64,000 bases of DNA, from the NCBI RefSeq assembly GCF_014851395.1, contig NW_024040707.1, forward strand, positions 20,511,457 through 20,575,456. Direction: 5' to 3'. A program made the position numbers and the translations under genes. The DNA is from Micropterus salmoides (lineage: Eukaryota; Chordata; Actinopteri; Centrarchiformes; Centrarchidae). Shown here in pieces: positions 13,270 to 25,500 of this stretch. A model generated the notes under the pieces. That model did no database searches. It had not been told where the DNA came from and saw nothing but the letters and a program-made list of their open reading frames with translations. Position 1 is the first letter of the stretch; the number at the start of each line of letters is the position of its first letter.

Positions 13270-13434
13270 CCAATAATGTAATCATTTCCTGAAAATGCAA
13301 TAAAAGTTGCATTTAACTTCAACTTGAAAACCCAATAATGTAATAACTTCACCAATAATTCAATAAGATGTGCTGACTGATACTGTTCAGTAATAACATT
13401 TTACCAATAATGTAATATCTTCTTACATTATTGG
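13270..13434. repeat. Cluster of CCAATAATGTAAT repeats
   Basis: The 13-mer CCAATAATGTAAT occurs in direct orientation at 13270, 13332 and 13404, and in inverted form (TTACATTATTGG) at 13423-13434. The last two form a short hairpin. A degenerate copy (CCAATAATTCAAT) lies near 13352. It is probably a remnant of a palindromic element or a degenerate satellite; class unknown. Confidence 0.6.
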
Positions 13435-15040
13435 AAATGTATTAAATTTTCATTTTTTCGGTTTAAAGGAATGATAAATTGAATAATCTTCCAACAACTC
13501 TAGTTGATCAGTGAGTATAGTAATTAGCCTGATATTATGAAGAGAGCTTGGAACATGTAAGCCTAGCCACTGCGCAATTGAATGTTTATGTTCTTATCAG
13601 GAGCTACAATTTGTGTTTGTTGTATTTATGTTGTGCAGCATTTTTAAACTATCAAATAAATTAACTTTGTCAAGCAAATACCCCATGGTGCATTTAAGCA
13701 CCCAGTGTAATCAGTAAGTGCATCACTAGCTGTTTAACTTGGACAAGAGTCAGACTTTTGTAAGGAAAAGGCCAAGCTCAACAGAATCTATAATGAATGA
13801 ACATAATTAACCAAATGGATGCATTAGGAGAAGCTTTCCACCCCTGAGCATCACACAGCACTGATGTGATGATTCTGATAAGCTTGGCTTATCACACAAG
13901 ACAAGCCTGAAGATCATATGTCAAATTTTATCAAAGCTCAAAGTCATATCCGGTTGCTCTAGCTTTTGGCGACGGGGGGATCATGAACTAAGCATGACCA
14001 GGGGTATTCCTATTGCTCCCTGTCTGTGGCGCTGACCTGGCCAGTTAATAAACATTTATCTCGGTAAATGGCAGGCTAACAACATAATGATGAGCAGCTA
14101 GGGAACATGATATAAATACTATAATGCGACCCGGCCACAGTATAGCCAAGCTGTCTGCAGAGACCCTGATATGTTGGTGTGATTTACTCCTTTAACGTAC
14201 ACCAGGTTTGCAAGTGTGCATATGAGTGTGAACTCAGAGGTCAGTTTTCACTAATCTCCAGCTATCGCAGGAGGGGATCAGACGCTGTTTCAAGGAGGAA
14301 GAGAACAAATAACCATCATTAGACCTAACTGTCTAAGACTATGGGCAGAAGGGAATACTTCTCAGATTAAGTTTGGAGGAAGAAATTTGGACAAAACAGC
14401 ATTTAACCCTTACATAAACACTCAAGTTAATCCCTCAAGTGATGTACCTCCTGGTTTGAATTAGATTTTGCTTGGATATGATTTGTGATCTTATCATCGT
14501 TGAGACCAGTTTCAGCATTTGGGTCAGCATTCTCCCAGCTGCGCGGCACACTCGGTCAGAGACGAGTACACATTGGCTCCAAGCCATTTTTAACCTCCTC
14601 CACTTTAATATCACCCACTCACCATATGAGCCCCTTCAAGGGTAATGAGGGAGCAGACCGCTCACTTCGCTGTCTGGACAGCCGGTTTTCCCATACACAG
14701 GGACGCAGATTTTAATCACAGATGTCTCAACTTGGGGGTTGTTACATCGGGTGGGCAATGTGTCTTGGGTCTGCGTCTGTATTATTAGCTTTATCCGGTG
14801 TGTGGGTGTACACATGCACGTTTTTTTGTGTGTGTCTGTAAAGTAATATGTTTGTTCAATAAAAATGGGAGATGGATTAACTGAGAGATGTGATGTCTCC
14901 AGCAGTTGTTCCCAATCTGATTGTATCCAGACATCTTAATCAGAAGTACCCCTTTAACACCACCCCTCACGTTCCAAATGGGTTTATTTAAGACCATTAT
15001 AATACAAAAATGCATCAATTGCTGCTATATATTTTAACAT
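13435..15040. other. Intergenic, no gene seen
   Basis: No family motifs, splice structure or clear repeat termini were found. Confidence 0.5.
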
Positions 15041-15385
15041 GTATCCAATACTATTAGCATTTTCACCATTTTCCCAATGCTTTTAGCTACTATTTCAAGT
15101 TTATCCATTTCTTTTATTTCAACCATTTATCCATTCCTTTTAGCTAACTATTTCTTTTCATACCTAAAGCTAACTATTTCTTTTCATCAGAATCAGAATC
15201 AGTTTTATTGCCAGGTATGTATACACATATGAGGAATTTGACTCAGGATTGTACATTGCTCACGATGTGCTTACTTATACAATAATAAAATAATAATATA
15301 ATAAAATAAAATCAGACACAAACTACAGAGTAGACAACACTAATATACACACTATGAACAAAACAATATAGACATATATTGTCTA

Positions 15386-15416
<31 letters not shown>

Positions 15417-15530
15417 TTAGCTAACTATCAACTATTTATCCATTACTTTTAGCTGACTATATCAAATTTTATCCATTACTTTTAACTATCTTTTTCAAGT
15501 TACAGTTAACACTTTTAGCTAAAGGTTTAG
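15041..15530. repeat. Degenerate ~30-bp minisatellite split by a dispersed repeat
   Basis: Units built on TTATCCATTACTTTTAGCTAAC-like text recur from about 15041 to 15187 and again from about 15415 to 15530. Between them lies a different block (15188-15414). The two flanks share ATCCATTACTTTTAG- and CTAACTATTTC-type phrases, so the middle block looks inserted into a pre-existing tandem array. Confidence 0.6.
15188..15414. mobile_element. Dispersed repeat inserted in minisatellite
   Basis: Begins CAGAATCAGAATCAGTTTTA and continues with GTATGTATACACATATGAGG and ATTTGACTCAGGATTGTACA, phrases of a common fish interspersed repeat. It ends in an AT-rich stretch and an (ATT)n run (15386-15413), typical of a retroelement tail with a microsatellite. 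Exact class is not determined. Confidence 0.5.
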
Positions 15531-18095
15531 ACTGCTCTGCTCGCTTGCTAACACATTTTCACACTGTCACAATATTTATGAAGTGTTGGTTTTACAGTTC
15601 AATATGTGGATATATCTTTCCATAAATTTCCATTTTGTATCCCCCTGGGGTAAGTACCTCTTGTTGGAAATCACTGGACAACAGTACTGTATATCTACAC
15701 ACTTTTCTCATTAAACTTCATTGAACGCAACAACTTCACATGTCCAACATATATTCATCAGCTGCCATTCGCCGGGCCCTAATTTTCAGTGTTCAAAATT
15801 GGAGTCACTGGGGAGCCAAAGGACCCTGCCTATCACAGATGAATGATTGGACTCATTGTGACAGCCATATCAGTGCCCCCTCCCTAAACTCTGAGGCAAT
15901 ATAGTCAAGGAGGTGAGAGTTTGACACCAGCTTGACCCACAGCATGAACCCTCCTCATTGCATGTCAGAGGTGACCTTCTGTGGGGGTCAGGTGTCAAGG
16001 TCTTAAAACAAGAACATCAAACACACGGTACTCATGCTCCTCTGAGCAACCTGATGCCCATCTGTAGGAATCTGCCACTCACCGTTGGCAAATAGGGACA
16101 TTTATTAATGAATTCGGATTTTAAATTCTGGTTAAGGTGAATGCAAATTAAATCAATCATGTTTGACATCTGATATCAGTGATAAGACTAAGATATGGCT
16201 CTCATGAATATGGATGTGGCTGAAGGTGTGGACTGAAAGCTTAATCTGCAGGGTCCTTGAGCCCTATAGAGAGGACTGAAGTAATCTGTGAGGTTTTCAA
16301 GCCTCCGTCTGTCAGATTCCCAGTAACTCCTGCCATGTGTTTTAGTGTCCTGTCAGTAACAATGGGGCCTGAGAGACAGCTACACCGTTGGCTATTGACA
16401 ATCAAGAGGGCCATCGAATGCCCAGAGGCTACTTCATAAGCTAAAGAGTTGCATAATAGAATGGCTTCGGGGGGAGTGTATTTTTTTCTAAAAGTGCCTT
16501 GATAAGAAAGTGAATATAGCAGGTATGAAATATAGATCACTGCTGTCAGACTACATCAGAAAACAATTCCCTAAACAGCTTTTTTGTTCATAAACCTAAA
16601 TAGACAAGCAGGATTCTGCTTAGCATCAAATGTGGAAATTAAAAAAACAAACTGATTTCTTGTCTTATGAGGTGAACTGCAAAACCTGCCTGTAGTACTG
16701 CCAGGAACTGTAACATAGCCTCTGATGAATGAGGGTGGCTTCAGTTTAAAAAAAGACAATTTGACAGGGCATTTTCAGGACATTCATAGTGAGAGTGTGT
16801 GCACATGGAGGAAGAGCCAGCAGTTAATAAATGGCTGTGAGCAACAATTGAAGCTGTAAGATAAATGAGAGCAACTTAAGTGGAAGGGATTCAATCACAG
16901 TGGGTAAGTTTTAAATGTTCCCTGTGGAGAATGTATGAATTAGACAGCAAAGGCAGCTTAAAGGTGCATGGGTTCAGTTCCCTGCATGAGTTGTTGCCAG
17001 GCTCCTGCACGTACAGACCCACTGGCTTAAGAATTTCCTGTGAAAGAACTTGATAACATCCGGAACTTCGAAAGTGAGCTTTAATTTCCCCCAGCCAAGG
17101 ATTTTAAAAATGTATTCATGAGCAAAGTCCAGGAGACATCCATACTGAAGCAGAAAAAAGATGTCTCGCTGTGTATAAAATTAATCTTTCAACAAAAATG
17201 TTCACTGAAAATTGAGGCCTAGCAATTTATGAGGTGACACACATTCAGGTTTCACGGAATATATTTTTGATTATCAGATAAAGAAGTAGAGAGTGAATTA
17301 AAATTAAGCCTAATTGGCATGAAGAGCTGTACTCCTGAAATTAATTTTCTTTCTCACCCTTCCCTTGGGCCAAATAAAAACTGGCACATCTCAAAAGTAA
17401 AAAAGACACCGATAAACAAATTATTGTACATATCATTAATATAAAATCACAAATTGAAGAAAGTCATTATAAAAAGATTTGGGCTCTCCAAACAATTACC
17501 TTCTGAGCAAGTATGTCCAGTAAAATCTGTGCCTATTATAAGAAAAGTGGAACACATAATGGACTGTCCACATAGTCTGGTAGCTGAGAAGGGAAAACCA
17601 AAACTCTGCAGTATAATGACACAAGCTGCAGACACGAGACAGGAAAGAGAAGTTTAAGGAACGGTTGCGTTAAATGGTCACGACCACTTTGATTCCTGTG
17701 ATAGCAAAGTCTTTTTCATGCTCCGTCTGCTGCCAACCACCCACCATGATTGGAGCCCACAGTAATGTCTCCAACAACATGATTCCGACACAGACAGTAT
17801 CTGAGTATGCAACCCCCAGTGTATCCACCCTCTGTCCATACTGGCAGAGTGTATGACGCAGAAGGATGGAAACCAAGGTTGAAGGATTTTGAATAATGTG
17901 AGCAGCCGTGAGGCATTCATGACCTTCGACCATCCAAATAATGTGGTGTATCCAATCCCCAAATCCTTGTCTAGGGGCTCGAGAAGTGAGCTCATCTCTG
18001 AGACGGATGGCAAGTCAGGTTCTTTTTTTAGAGGAGTAAAACATTGCGAATAAAAAAGTGCTGTTCATACGGATAACGCAATACCTGTATGTACA
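15531..18095. other. Intergenic, no supported gene
   Basis: An unusually long antisense open frame at 17678-18013 with overlapping frames on both strands has no domain I recognise and no splice support. No gene called. Confidence 0.5.
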
Positions 18096-18100
18096 ATAAC

Positions 18101-18138
<38 letters not shown>

Positions 18139-18152
18139 AATCTATCTATCTT
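18101..18152. repeat. (TCTA)n microsatellite
   Basis: About 13 tetranucleotide units with one TCAA interruption. Confidence 0.95.
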
Positions 18153-18294
18153 GTAAGGGATGATTGTCACTATTTTGTGACATTTTATAAACCAACCAAA
18201 AAGCAATCAATAGATTAGTTGATAACATACAGAAGCTTAGTTGCAGACAACACAAACACATGTGCTTCTAAAGCATTTTCTGCAGCAGGTCTAG

Positions 18295-18390
18295 AGGCTG
18301 CAACTGAAAATTGTGTACATTTTAAATTAATTAGGTGATTATTTTCTCGATTAGTTGTTTAGTCTATACAACATCAGAAAATGTAAAGGT
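18295..18390. repeat. Dispersed 'ATTAGTTGTTTAGTCTATA' repeat
   Basis: GCAACTGAAAATTG, GATTATTTTCTCGATTAG and TTGTTTAGTCTATACAACAT match a common fish interspersed repeat. A related copy is in clstn1 intron 1 at about 33366-33475. Class uncertain. Confidence 0.5.
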
Positions 18391-18913
18391 GCAATGTGCA
18401 AGAATTTAAGATGTTTAAGAGTTTTAAACAATTAAAGATGAACTAAAATTATCAACAGAACTTATAACAGTAAGTTCTGATGTTGTGTCAAAGAAGTCTA
18501 GTGTGTTGCAGAGACATCCACTGAAGTTAGCATGCTAACCAGCTAGGCCCAGCCCGTCCTGTCTTGTAACACCACTTTGTACCTCAAGTGCTGAAAGTCT
18601 GATAGTATAGCTCAGGCATTAAATGTGAGTCGAGACTCATGTACAAATATATGAATACAAATAATCAAATCTTCATATTGAGCAGCCAAATCCGATCTGA
18701 TGTCTTGACTAAAAACTTGTTAATCAGTTATCTTTTCGGTTGTTGCTTGATTTTCTGTGGATCAACTACTTGCTGCAGCTCTGCAGGGGATACAATATCT
18801 ACAGAAAGACAAAATGAGTGTAACATGGGATCAGAATCTGACACCTGCATGAAATTGCAATTGTGTTTTTGGTATTTTTTGGTATTTCCCATTTTTGTCA
18901 CATGTTCGCACTT

Positions 18914-19151
18914 GGGTCCCATCCACACCACTGCTTTTTCGTTTTAAAACGGAGACCTTTTGCTACATTTGCGCCTCCCGTCCAGACTAAAACGGCGGAA
19001 AAGTTCGAAAACGTTTTTCATTTTAAAACTCCAGGTAGCGTTTTAGTTCAGACGGGCAAAAATGGAAGACTTAAGAAATTAAGTCTTCCATTTTTAAAAC
19101 GCAGACGCTCATCGTATAGGTTTTAAACGGAGTAGTGTAGATGGGGCCTTA
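18914..19151. mobile_element. Palindromic hAT-like MITE
   Basis: The left end (GGGTCCCATCCACACCACTG) and the inverse of the right end (AGGCCCCATCTACACTACTC) are imperfect inverted repeats. The interior holds CGTTTTAAAACGGAGACC-type text and a perfect 17-bp stem, AAAAATGGAAGACTTAA, closed by a GAAA loop at 19058-19095. I could not define a target-site duplication, so borders are approximate. It has no coding capacity. A divergent relative lies at 31590-31830 in the opposite orientation. Confidence 0.6.
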
Positions 19152-19327
19152 ATCACAAACACCTTTACTGAACTATGAGGCCATTTATCCTGAAATAAGA
19201 CTTTACTGTTAGTCCTAGGTAAAGGTGTTGCTGTGGGTAATGACAAAGAGATACATTTTCTTTTTTTTCTGTCATCTTTGAAAAATTGTGAGATATTTTT
19301 TTGTGAATGAATTTGAATATGAAATGC

Positions 19328-19675
19328 TTAAAGGTTCAGTTCACCCAAATCACAAAAAAACATACTTCCTCGCTTACTGCTGGGCATGCACATAACTTTA
19401 TTTTCATAGTCTTCATATGGACTGTTTCTAATATTCCAATGAAAATTGGTCACAGTAAGGTCTGTGGACTCTCCAGAGTACCTGGGACATTGCTTGAAAT
19501 ATGACACGTTGCTGTAGAGTTTTTTGGAACTACTGAGCACCGTAAACAAAATCTGATTCAGCTCCATCGTATTAATGTGAACAAAACCTGGTGAACAAAA
19601 ACTAAAAGTACCTCCGTGGCAAAATACTGCTAAAAACATGTCTCTTTGTAATTTTGGGGGGAACTGTCCCTTTAA
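19328..19675. mobile_element. TTAA-flanked MITE (Kolobok/T2-like)
   Basis: The element is bounded by TTAA at 19328-19331 and 19672-19675. Inside these the termini are inverted: AGGTTCAGTTCACCCAAAT on the left and AGGGACAGTTCCCCCCAAAA as the inverse of the right end. TTAA duplications with AGGG-type ends are the signature of the Kolobok/T2 MITE group; piggyBac also uses TTAA. About 340 bp, non-autonomous: the frames across it encode nothing recognisable. Confidence 0.65.
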
Positions 19676-21530
19676 AATGCCAATAAGCCTATATTCACAG
19701 CAGACAAGAAACCATCAACAGTCATGGAAATCCTTTGAGAGTAGCACTCACTCACAGCAGGGGGTAAGATGGCCTGGAGGAAGTTAACGTTTGTCTGTTC
19801 TTTTGTTGATCTCTCACACCTATACACCAAGCCCTCCTATTGCCTGCCATTGTCCCCCAGAGGAATGATAATGGCCACTCTGTCTCTTCCCCAGAGTGCT
19901 AGATATCTGGGGGGGGGGCTTCCACTTTCTCTTGGCCACTGCCAAATTGGAAACAAACAGGCATTGTGCTTCAGCTTTGCTACTGCCCTGATGCCCATAG
20001 ACTGTCCCTGTTTATAGACCCATCATTTAATTGTGGCCTCACACAACTATGTCCATTATCTGCTCTCCATGATAACTGCAACTATTGAGACTGCACTCAG
20101 ATCTAATGGTTGGCCTTTATACTTGCAACATTTATATATATTATTGTTTGGTTTGTTTTGCGGTTTCAAATTTTGTCATTTGCAGTTTTTAAATTTATTT
20201 TTATTAGAGAAAGTGAATTGGACAATATATGCACCAACGTGGCACATAAAATAAAGGTTGTGTATGGTGATGAAAGCAAGATATCGGGTCTCATGTTCAT
20301 TTTTGATCAACAAACTCGCAGCAAGACTTTGCATTATGGACTGTTGACCCTTTCATTAGAGCCTGTATGATTTGTGAGGAAACAAATTAAAGTTGCATGT
20401 GTCTGAATTTGCATGAGGGGCAGCAATTTCTTCGCGGTTGCTCGGTATTATTCAAAAAACTGATGTAGATTTTCATAATTCTCTGATTACATTGCCTCTC
20501 CTTCTCCTCAGGAGTGCTATCCATAGCTGAGAGTGTTGATTAGATAGCAGCCCCCACCCACATTTGCAATTCGAAGTCTTGCTATTCTCACATTGCCTGC
20601 ACTTGTTGTGTGGTTTTTCTGCAGGGTGAGGATAGTGGTTAACTCATAAATGATCAATATGATGCTCATTTTTATTGAATGCTGGACCAGTTTTTTTCTC
20701 TGTGGATTACATTTGGGATGAAATTAAAGCATGGATGTACTTCTGATTTACAATTCCCATCTTGCCTGTCTGGACTAAAGGATTAAACAACTTATTGGCT
20801 ACAGAGGCACATAAGCAATTTCACACATTTTAGTTTGTCACATTCTGGTAGTGTCATGTTGTTGAAATATCGATTTCAACATGCCTGGATTATCTAGCCA
20901 GGGTCTCAAGGCAGCCGGCTGTATGGGTCCACGCTCTGACAACAATACCCTGCACCCTGAGCATCTGTCCAACCCTTTAAGATAACTGAGGGGACTGATA
21001 CTCAAAATGTTCCATTTCTGGTCTATACTTATAATACAGCCTGAATGACCATAGGTGGAACACATTTACAATGAAATTGCAAATGTATCTTTGTCTTCTG
21101 GCAAACAGAAACCTAGGAAGGTCCTTGTTGGCCCCTGGGCTTCATCTGTAAGTGTTGTGTTTCCTTCGGTCATGCACTTCACATTACGAGGATCACTGGG
21201 TGCCTATGTCCTCACAGACTCCTTTGTATCACCAGAAGGCATTTGGCCCCCGACCTCAGTCTTAGTTTAGCCGTCTGTGCTAAACTAGCTGCATGAGCAT
21301 GAAATATTGACGTCACTGGCCATCGTTGGACAGATGCTGCCTTCACGTTCCCCTCTTAATATTCGACATCTAAGCACTTGAGTTGTAGATCTGACCTGGA
21401 ATGGCTGGTAAAGAAAACAGGCCTAAAAAGTAGATATTGTTGCTTGACAGCTGTATTAGAGATTAGCAGAGACAGACCTGTTTTCAGCAGAATAAAGAGG
21501 AGTCAAAAATGACTTCATCACCTTTACACT
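19676..21530. other. Intergenic, no gene seen
   Basis: Open frames up to 86 codons, without family motifs. No repeat termini recognised. Confidence 0.5.
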
Positions 21531-21534
21531 AGAT

Positions 21535-21745
21535 TAACACATTTGGTCGATGCTTTTATCCAAAGCGACTAACATTTGAGGAACAAGCATCAACAAAGCA
21601 ACAATACAGCAAGAGCTCTACAAGTGATACTAAACATACTAGTAAGATCAGCAATAAATAGGTACTGGTAAGAGAGCTAATAACACATATAGCATAAATG
21701 GGGTAAATACCTAAGGAAAAAATTCAAGAGAATTGTAAGTGGATA
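21535..21745 (-). mobile_element. SINE/LINE-like repeat, tail conserved
   Basis: GATGCTTTTATCCAAAGCGA at about 21550 is the reverse complement of the fish SINE tail TCGCTTTGGATAAAAGC(A)TC, the same tail as the SINE at 38008-38203. The body to the right (CAACAAAGCAACAATACAGC, AGTGATACTAAACATACTAG) differs from that SINE, so a different family shares the tail. Borders approximate. Confidence 0.55.
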
Positions 21746-22179
21746 GGGGGATTTACTGGCCTGTACAATCCAGTTTTTTTGATAAATACTGACCTTTTGG
21801 TTTGAGTATAGTTTGTCTGAACCACAACATCCTCATATATTTAAATACAACCTAGCAGATTTATGGTCAAGTACAAAGGATGCTGATTTAGGCTATATTT
21901 AAGAATTATTCTGCAAATGTGAATGCTTTTGCAATGTATGCACCTGTCATAAACAAAATACCTCTTGGTGTGTCTGTGTTCCTACATACAAAATGTAAAT
22001 TACATATATATAAAGTATGACAGAATACAAAGATGGGGCAAATTCTCATCATAACCCGCACTCTAGATGCTAGCTTAGCAAACTTCCACTGATCACCCCC
22101 TTTTTTGCTTGTAAATTGTGATTCAGAGGTTGAATATTAAAACTGTAAAACCCCGTCATGGGGAGGGGGACGGAAGAAT
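21746..22179. other. Upstream flank of clstn1
   Basis: AT-rich, with no clear element. The base composition changes sharply at about 22145-22200, where the CpG-rich clstn1 promoter region begins. Confidence 0.5.
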
Positions 22180-22306
22180 GCTTAACAACAGTGTGCCTGA
22201 TTCAGTGCGTGTTTTACAAATGTCCGACAGTCCCTGAACGCAGAGAGCTGCAAAACTGCGAGAGAAGCGGTGATTGAAGAGGATAGCAGAGCGGCGGTGG
22301 CGACGA

Positions 22307-22316
22307 CGGCCATCTT
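22307..22316 (-). promoter_or_regulatory. YY1-like site
   Basis: CGGCCATCTT is the inverse of AAGATGGCCG, close to the YY1 consensus AAGATGGCGGC that is often placed just downstream of CpG-island transcription starts. Motif seen; role inferred. Confidence 0.35.
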
Positions 22317-22319
22317 AGA

Positions 22320-22334
22320 GCTACCGTGGTAACC
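22320..22334. promoter_or_regulatory. Imperfect RFX X-box in clstn1 5' region
   Basis: GCTACCGTGGTAACC has the palindromic form of an RFX site, with a good GGTAAC half and a weaker GCTACC half. It lies about 110 bases upstream of the start codon and echoes the perfect X-box at 10941. Confidence 0.35.
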
Positions 22335-22444
22335 GACACTCATCTTCTGGATTTTATTTTTCTTGTTAGAGAAACATTCCGCCTGACTGACGGGGGGAAA
22401 AGAAGGCTGTCTTTTACTTCGCCGCGGTTGAACTCGAAGTCGGG

Positions 22445-22526
22445 ATGCGGTTCCGAGGGAATAAACAATTTGCATCCGCTGTCGGACTGGTCCTTGGACT
22501 ATTATGTGCGGTGGAGGCAGCTAAAG
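22445..22526 (+). CDS. clstn1: clstn1 exon 1: start and signal peptide
   Basis: Encodes residues 1-28. A basic start (MRFRGNKQ) is followed by a hydrophobic core (AVGLVLGLLCAV) and a small-residue cleavage site near VEA-AK. G at -3 of the ATG gives a moderate Kozak context. Donor G|GTAACT, phase 1. Confidence 0.93.
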
Positions 22527-25500
22527 GTAACTAAGCTGGGATTTATATCCCGTCGTGTTTGTCTCCCTGTAAGTGTCAGATAGGTTTCTCTGCGGTTTGG
22601 AAACCTTGGGGCTGAAGGTTTGCGGTTCCGCGGAGCTTTCTGTTTGTTTCCAGACGTTGAGCGTTTTAACAGACAGGTTAGCTGTGCGGCGCTGAGAGAT
22701 GCAATGTTCAATAACCTGCTCAGGGATGGTCAGCTCCGCAGACGCAGCGGATGGATGTCGCGAAGTATCCCGCTGGCAGCAAGTGCATCCCGAGATATTG
22801 TTATCTAACGTTATTTAGCCCAAAACAACCCAACATTGCACATTATATTCTAACTATTGACTTTATCCATGTGTATGGTTTAATCCTAAAGCGTAAATAC
22901 CCGAAGTGGGCTACTTTTGGAGATCATATCAAGGCCACGAAACGACCCCCTTCTGTCATCTGCATTCAGTCTATTTTTGGGCACTTGTCTCTTCTAGTCG
23001 ATTCTCAACAGTCTGAGTTATGATTTTGTTTAAAAATCTCTGCCTCTTCGGAGTTTGTAAGATTTTTTGTCTAACTTGCCCGTGTCTGGTACTACTCGTC
23101 TCGTTTGTAAGGATATTTGATGATGTGTTTCTTTACACTTTAAAAAAATACATTTTTTTCACAGTTATTAAACCACACAGGTTTATTCTTGCATTAGCAG
23201 GCCCAAATGCTTTGGTCTGGCAGCGTTGTGGCCGCACCAGGATGGAGCTGGGCTGGCTACGCATTGCAGATCCTCTTTACCAGCCACTGTTTTGTCAGTG
23301 GATTAAAACTGTGTGTGCTGTGATCACAGGTTTAATAAATAAAAAACAGTAGGTCTGGGCCTGCTGAGACTATTGTATAAGAGTATAGAAGAAGTAGTGA
23401 AAGTGCAATTGCGCTCTTAATTTTCAATGTCACCGATGGACACCATGACACACTGAGGAGAGACAAGCCTTTATTTGCTGCAAGGCGGTCCACCTCCCTC
23501 CTTACAGCAGCTCACCGCTCAGACATGAACACCCTCGTTGCATGAATTTATAGGCAGTGTTTTAACGTTAAGAGAGCTTCCTGTTTCACAGGGTGTGTAA
23601 AGGCAGGTGCATATTACTCACTGGCCATATCAACATGCCCGGACAGTCACCAGCGCTGGAGGCCAGTGTGTGTTGTTGTCTTTTAAAGTTACGCCCGTTT
23701 TATGCTCTTGTGAACAAAATAAAGACCATGAAGGGGATGTAGATGCCCATAAAAGTCTGCACTAATCGAGCCATATTTTGTCCTGTTGCCATGTCAAGCA
23801 GCTGAGAATGCGCTGCAGTGGGAGACAGCCATTTGTAAAGCAGTAACTTAATTTATTTTTTCATCAATCAAAAGGAAACGGCCTGTAGCAGATAGTGAGT
23901 CCTGGTTAGTGTGTGTGAATTTATGTTGTAGCCCTGTGTGTGTGTGTGTGTAAAAGTGCACCTGCTGGCTTTCCAGCCCTTATCAGCAAAGGAGACCTGT
24001 GAAATCACCATTGGTGAGGGCTTATCTTTTCTTAACCAAAGGTCACTCACTTATTTTGTGCACCACCTCTTGTCACCTGCAGTTGATTCTTTATTTTCTT
24101 TTTACCAGCCACCTTGCAGGACGAGGAAGTGAATACCACTTGTTCTTGGAGCCTCTCATTTAGTTGACAGCAAATGATTTGATGTTATCACTACAGAAAC
24201 GGCGAGATCGAGCTTCAGCACATTTAGGTGAATTTTTCCAGCATTGGCAAAGGCTGGTACGGTCCTCAGCTATTCGCCTACACAAGCTATCTATCACTGA
24301 TGACATGGCTACAACAAACCTCGAAGGATCTGTTGAAAAAATATGTTTTTGATACACATGAAAATTCTTACCTAGACTGTATGATTCATCACACTGCCAG
24401 CAATGAAACGTCAGTGTGTGTAAAACTGGTGCCAGCTCAGATCGTCTATGGCAGGCATGTTGAACCTCCAAAGTGTTTTAGGCTTTTAACTCTTTGGTGT
24501 TGTCCACCGCGGAGTTTCTTGTCTTGTCCATTCTGATTTTTCTCATTTTTTTGTCAAGGTCTCGCCCATGCAGTATATTATTTCTTTCTGTTACCATGAG
24601 CAGCTGCTGGGTGTCTTAATGTTCTAGAGTCAAACATTAGGACTGCTGAGATCCATGAGCTTCCTCTGTGTGAGCACACACAGCCAGACAAAGGAAAAGC
24701 TGGCTGCTGGGAAGTTTTTTTTGGCTCATTCGTCATCGAATTAAGACATTCTGGTTGAACAAATTGGGAGCCCTGGTTTGTGTGGTGCTGAGTAAACATA
24801 GGCGCTCTCCTAACGTGGCTGTAAAGAAGTAGACATTGCAGGTTAGGTGCAAGTGTTCTCTCCCAGTCATCCTCGTCGTACATTCACTGGAGAAGCCATA
24901 TTGATCCACTGAAAATTGCACTGTCAGTATTCTTCTTTTTAAAATTAAATAGTTTATTAGTCATGTAACACACCTCTGTTGTTCCTGCCTGATCCCAGCC
25001 TCGTTGAAATATTCAATTTATGTTATGTTTATGGATAAGGCATGCAGGAAAATATTTTTTTTAGTGCAAAAAGTGGCTCTATAGCGTGTTTTTGATGTTT
25101 TATAATAATAACTTTTATTTCAACTTATTTATGAATTTACTAATCATTTCAGCAGTAGTCTAAATGCTTATTCACAGGCTTTTCCACCCTTACATGTGGC
25201 CATCAGCAGCTTCACTTTAAATGCATTATTGATATTGGCCCTTCAAAAACCAATGCTGGTTGGAACCTTTGGCAGCATGCTGGCTTATGAAACTCCTCCC
25301 AAATAGGTTTATTGATTAGAGGAGAAACCAAAACGTAGGATGACTCCCATGAGGGACCTGGTTGACCCTGGGGAAATAAGCATGCTCACATGTTATATTT
25401 GTTGTAGACACTCAGACTCCATATTTTGAGCTACCAACCATCTGTATGTCATCTTGCTACGTTATGGCAAACAGAAAGTATGTGGATGCACACAGCTGAC

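Larger units (their letters stand above)
22180..22444 (+). promoter_or_regulatory. clstn1: clstn1 promoter and 5' UTR, CpG-rich
   Basis: This block is clearly richer in C, G and CpG than either flank (for example GCGGCGGTGGCGACGACGGC around 22291-22310). No TATA box is evident, as is usual for CpG-island promoters. There is no ATG between 22330 and the start codon, and an in-frame TGA lies at 22388-22390, so the start at 22445 is the first in-frame methionine. The transcription start is not visible. Confidence 0.6.

Noticed and set aside
17678..18013. Open frames on the - strand (up to 111 codons, several overlapping), with + strand frames in the same place
   Set aside because: Frames on both strands at once in slightly GC-richer DNA; I recognise no protein family, and no exon borders fit. 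It could be an old transposon piece, but I cannot name one.
22326..22583. 85-codon frame overlapping clstn1 exon 1
   Set aside because: It begins at GTG, not ATG, and runs through the exon 1 donor in a different frame; not a credible upstream ORF.
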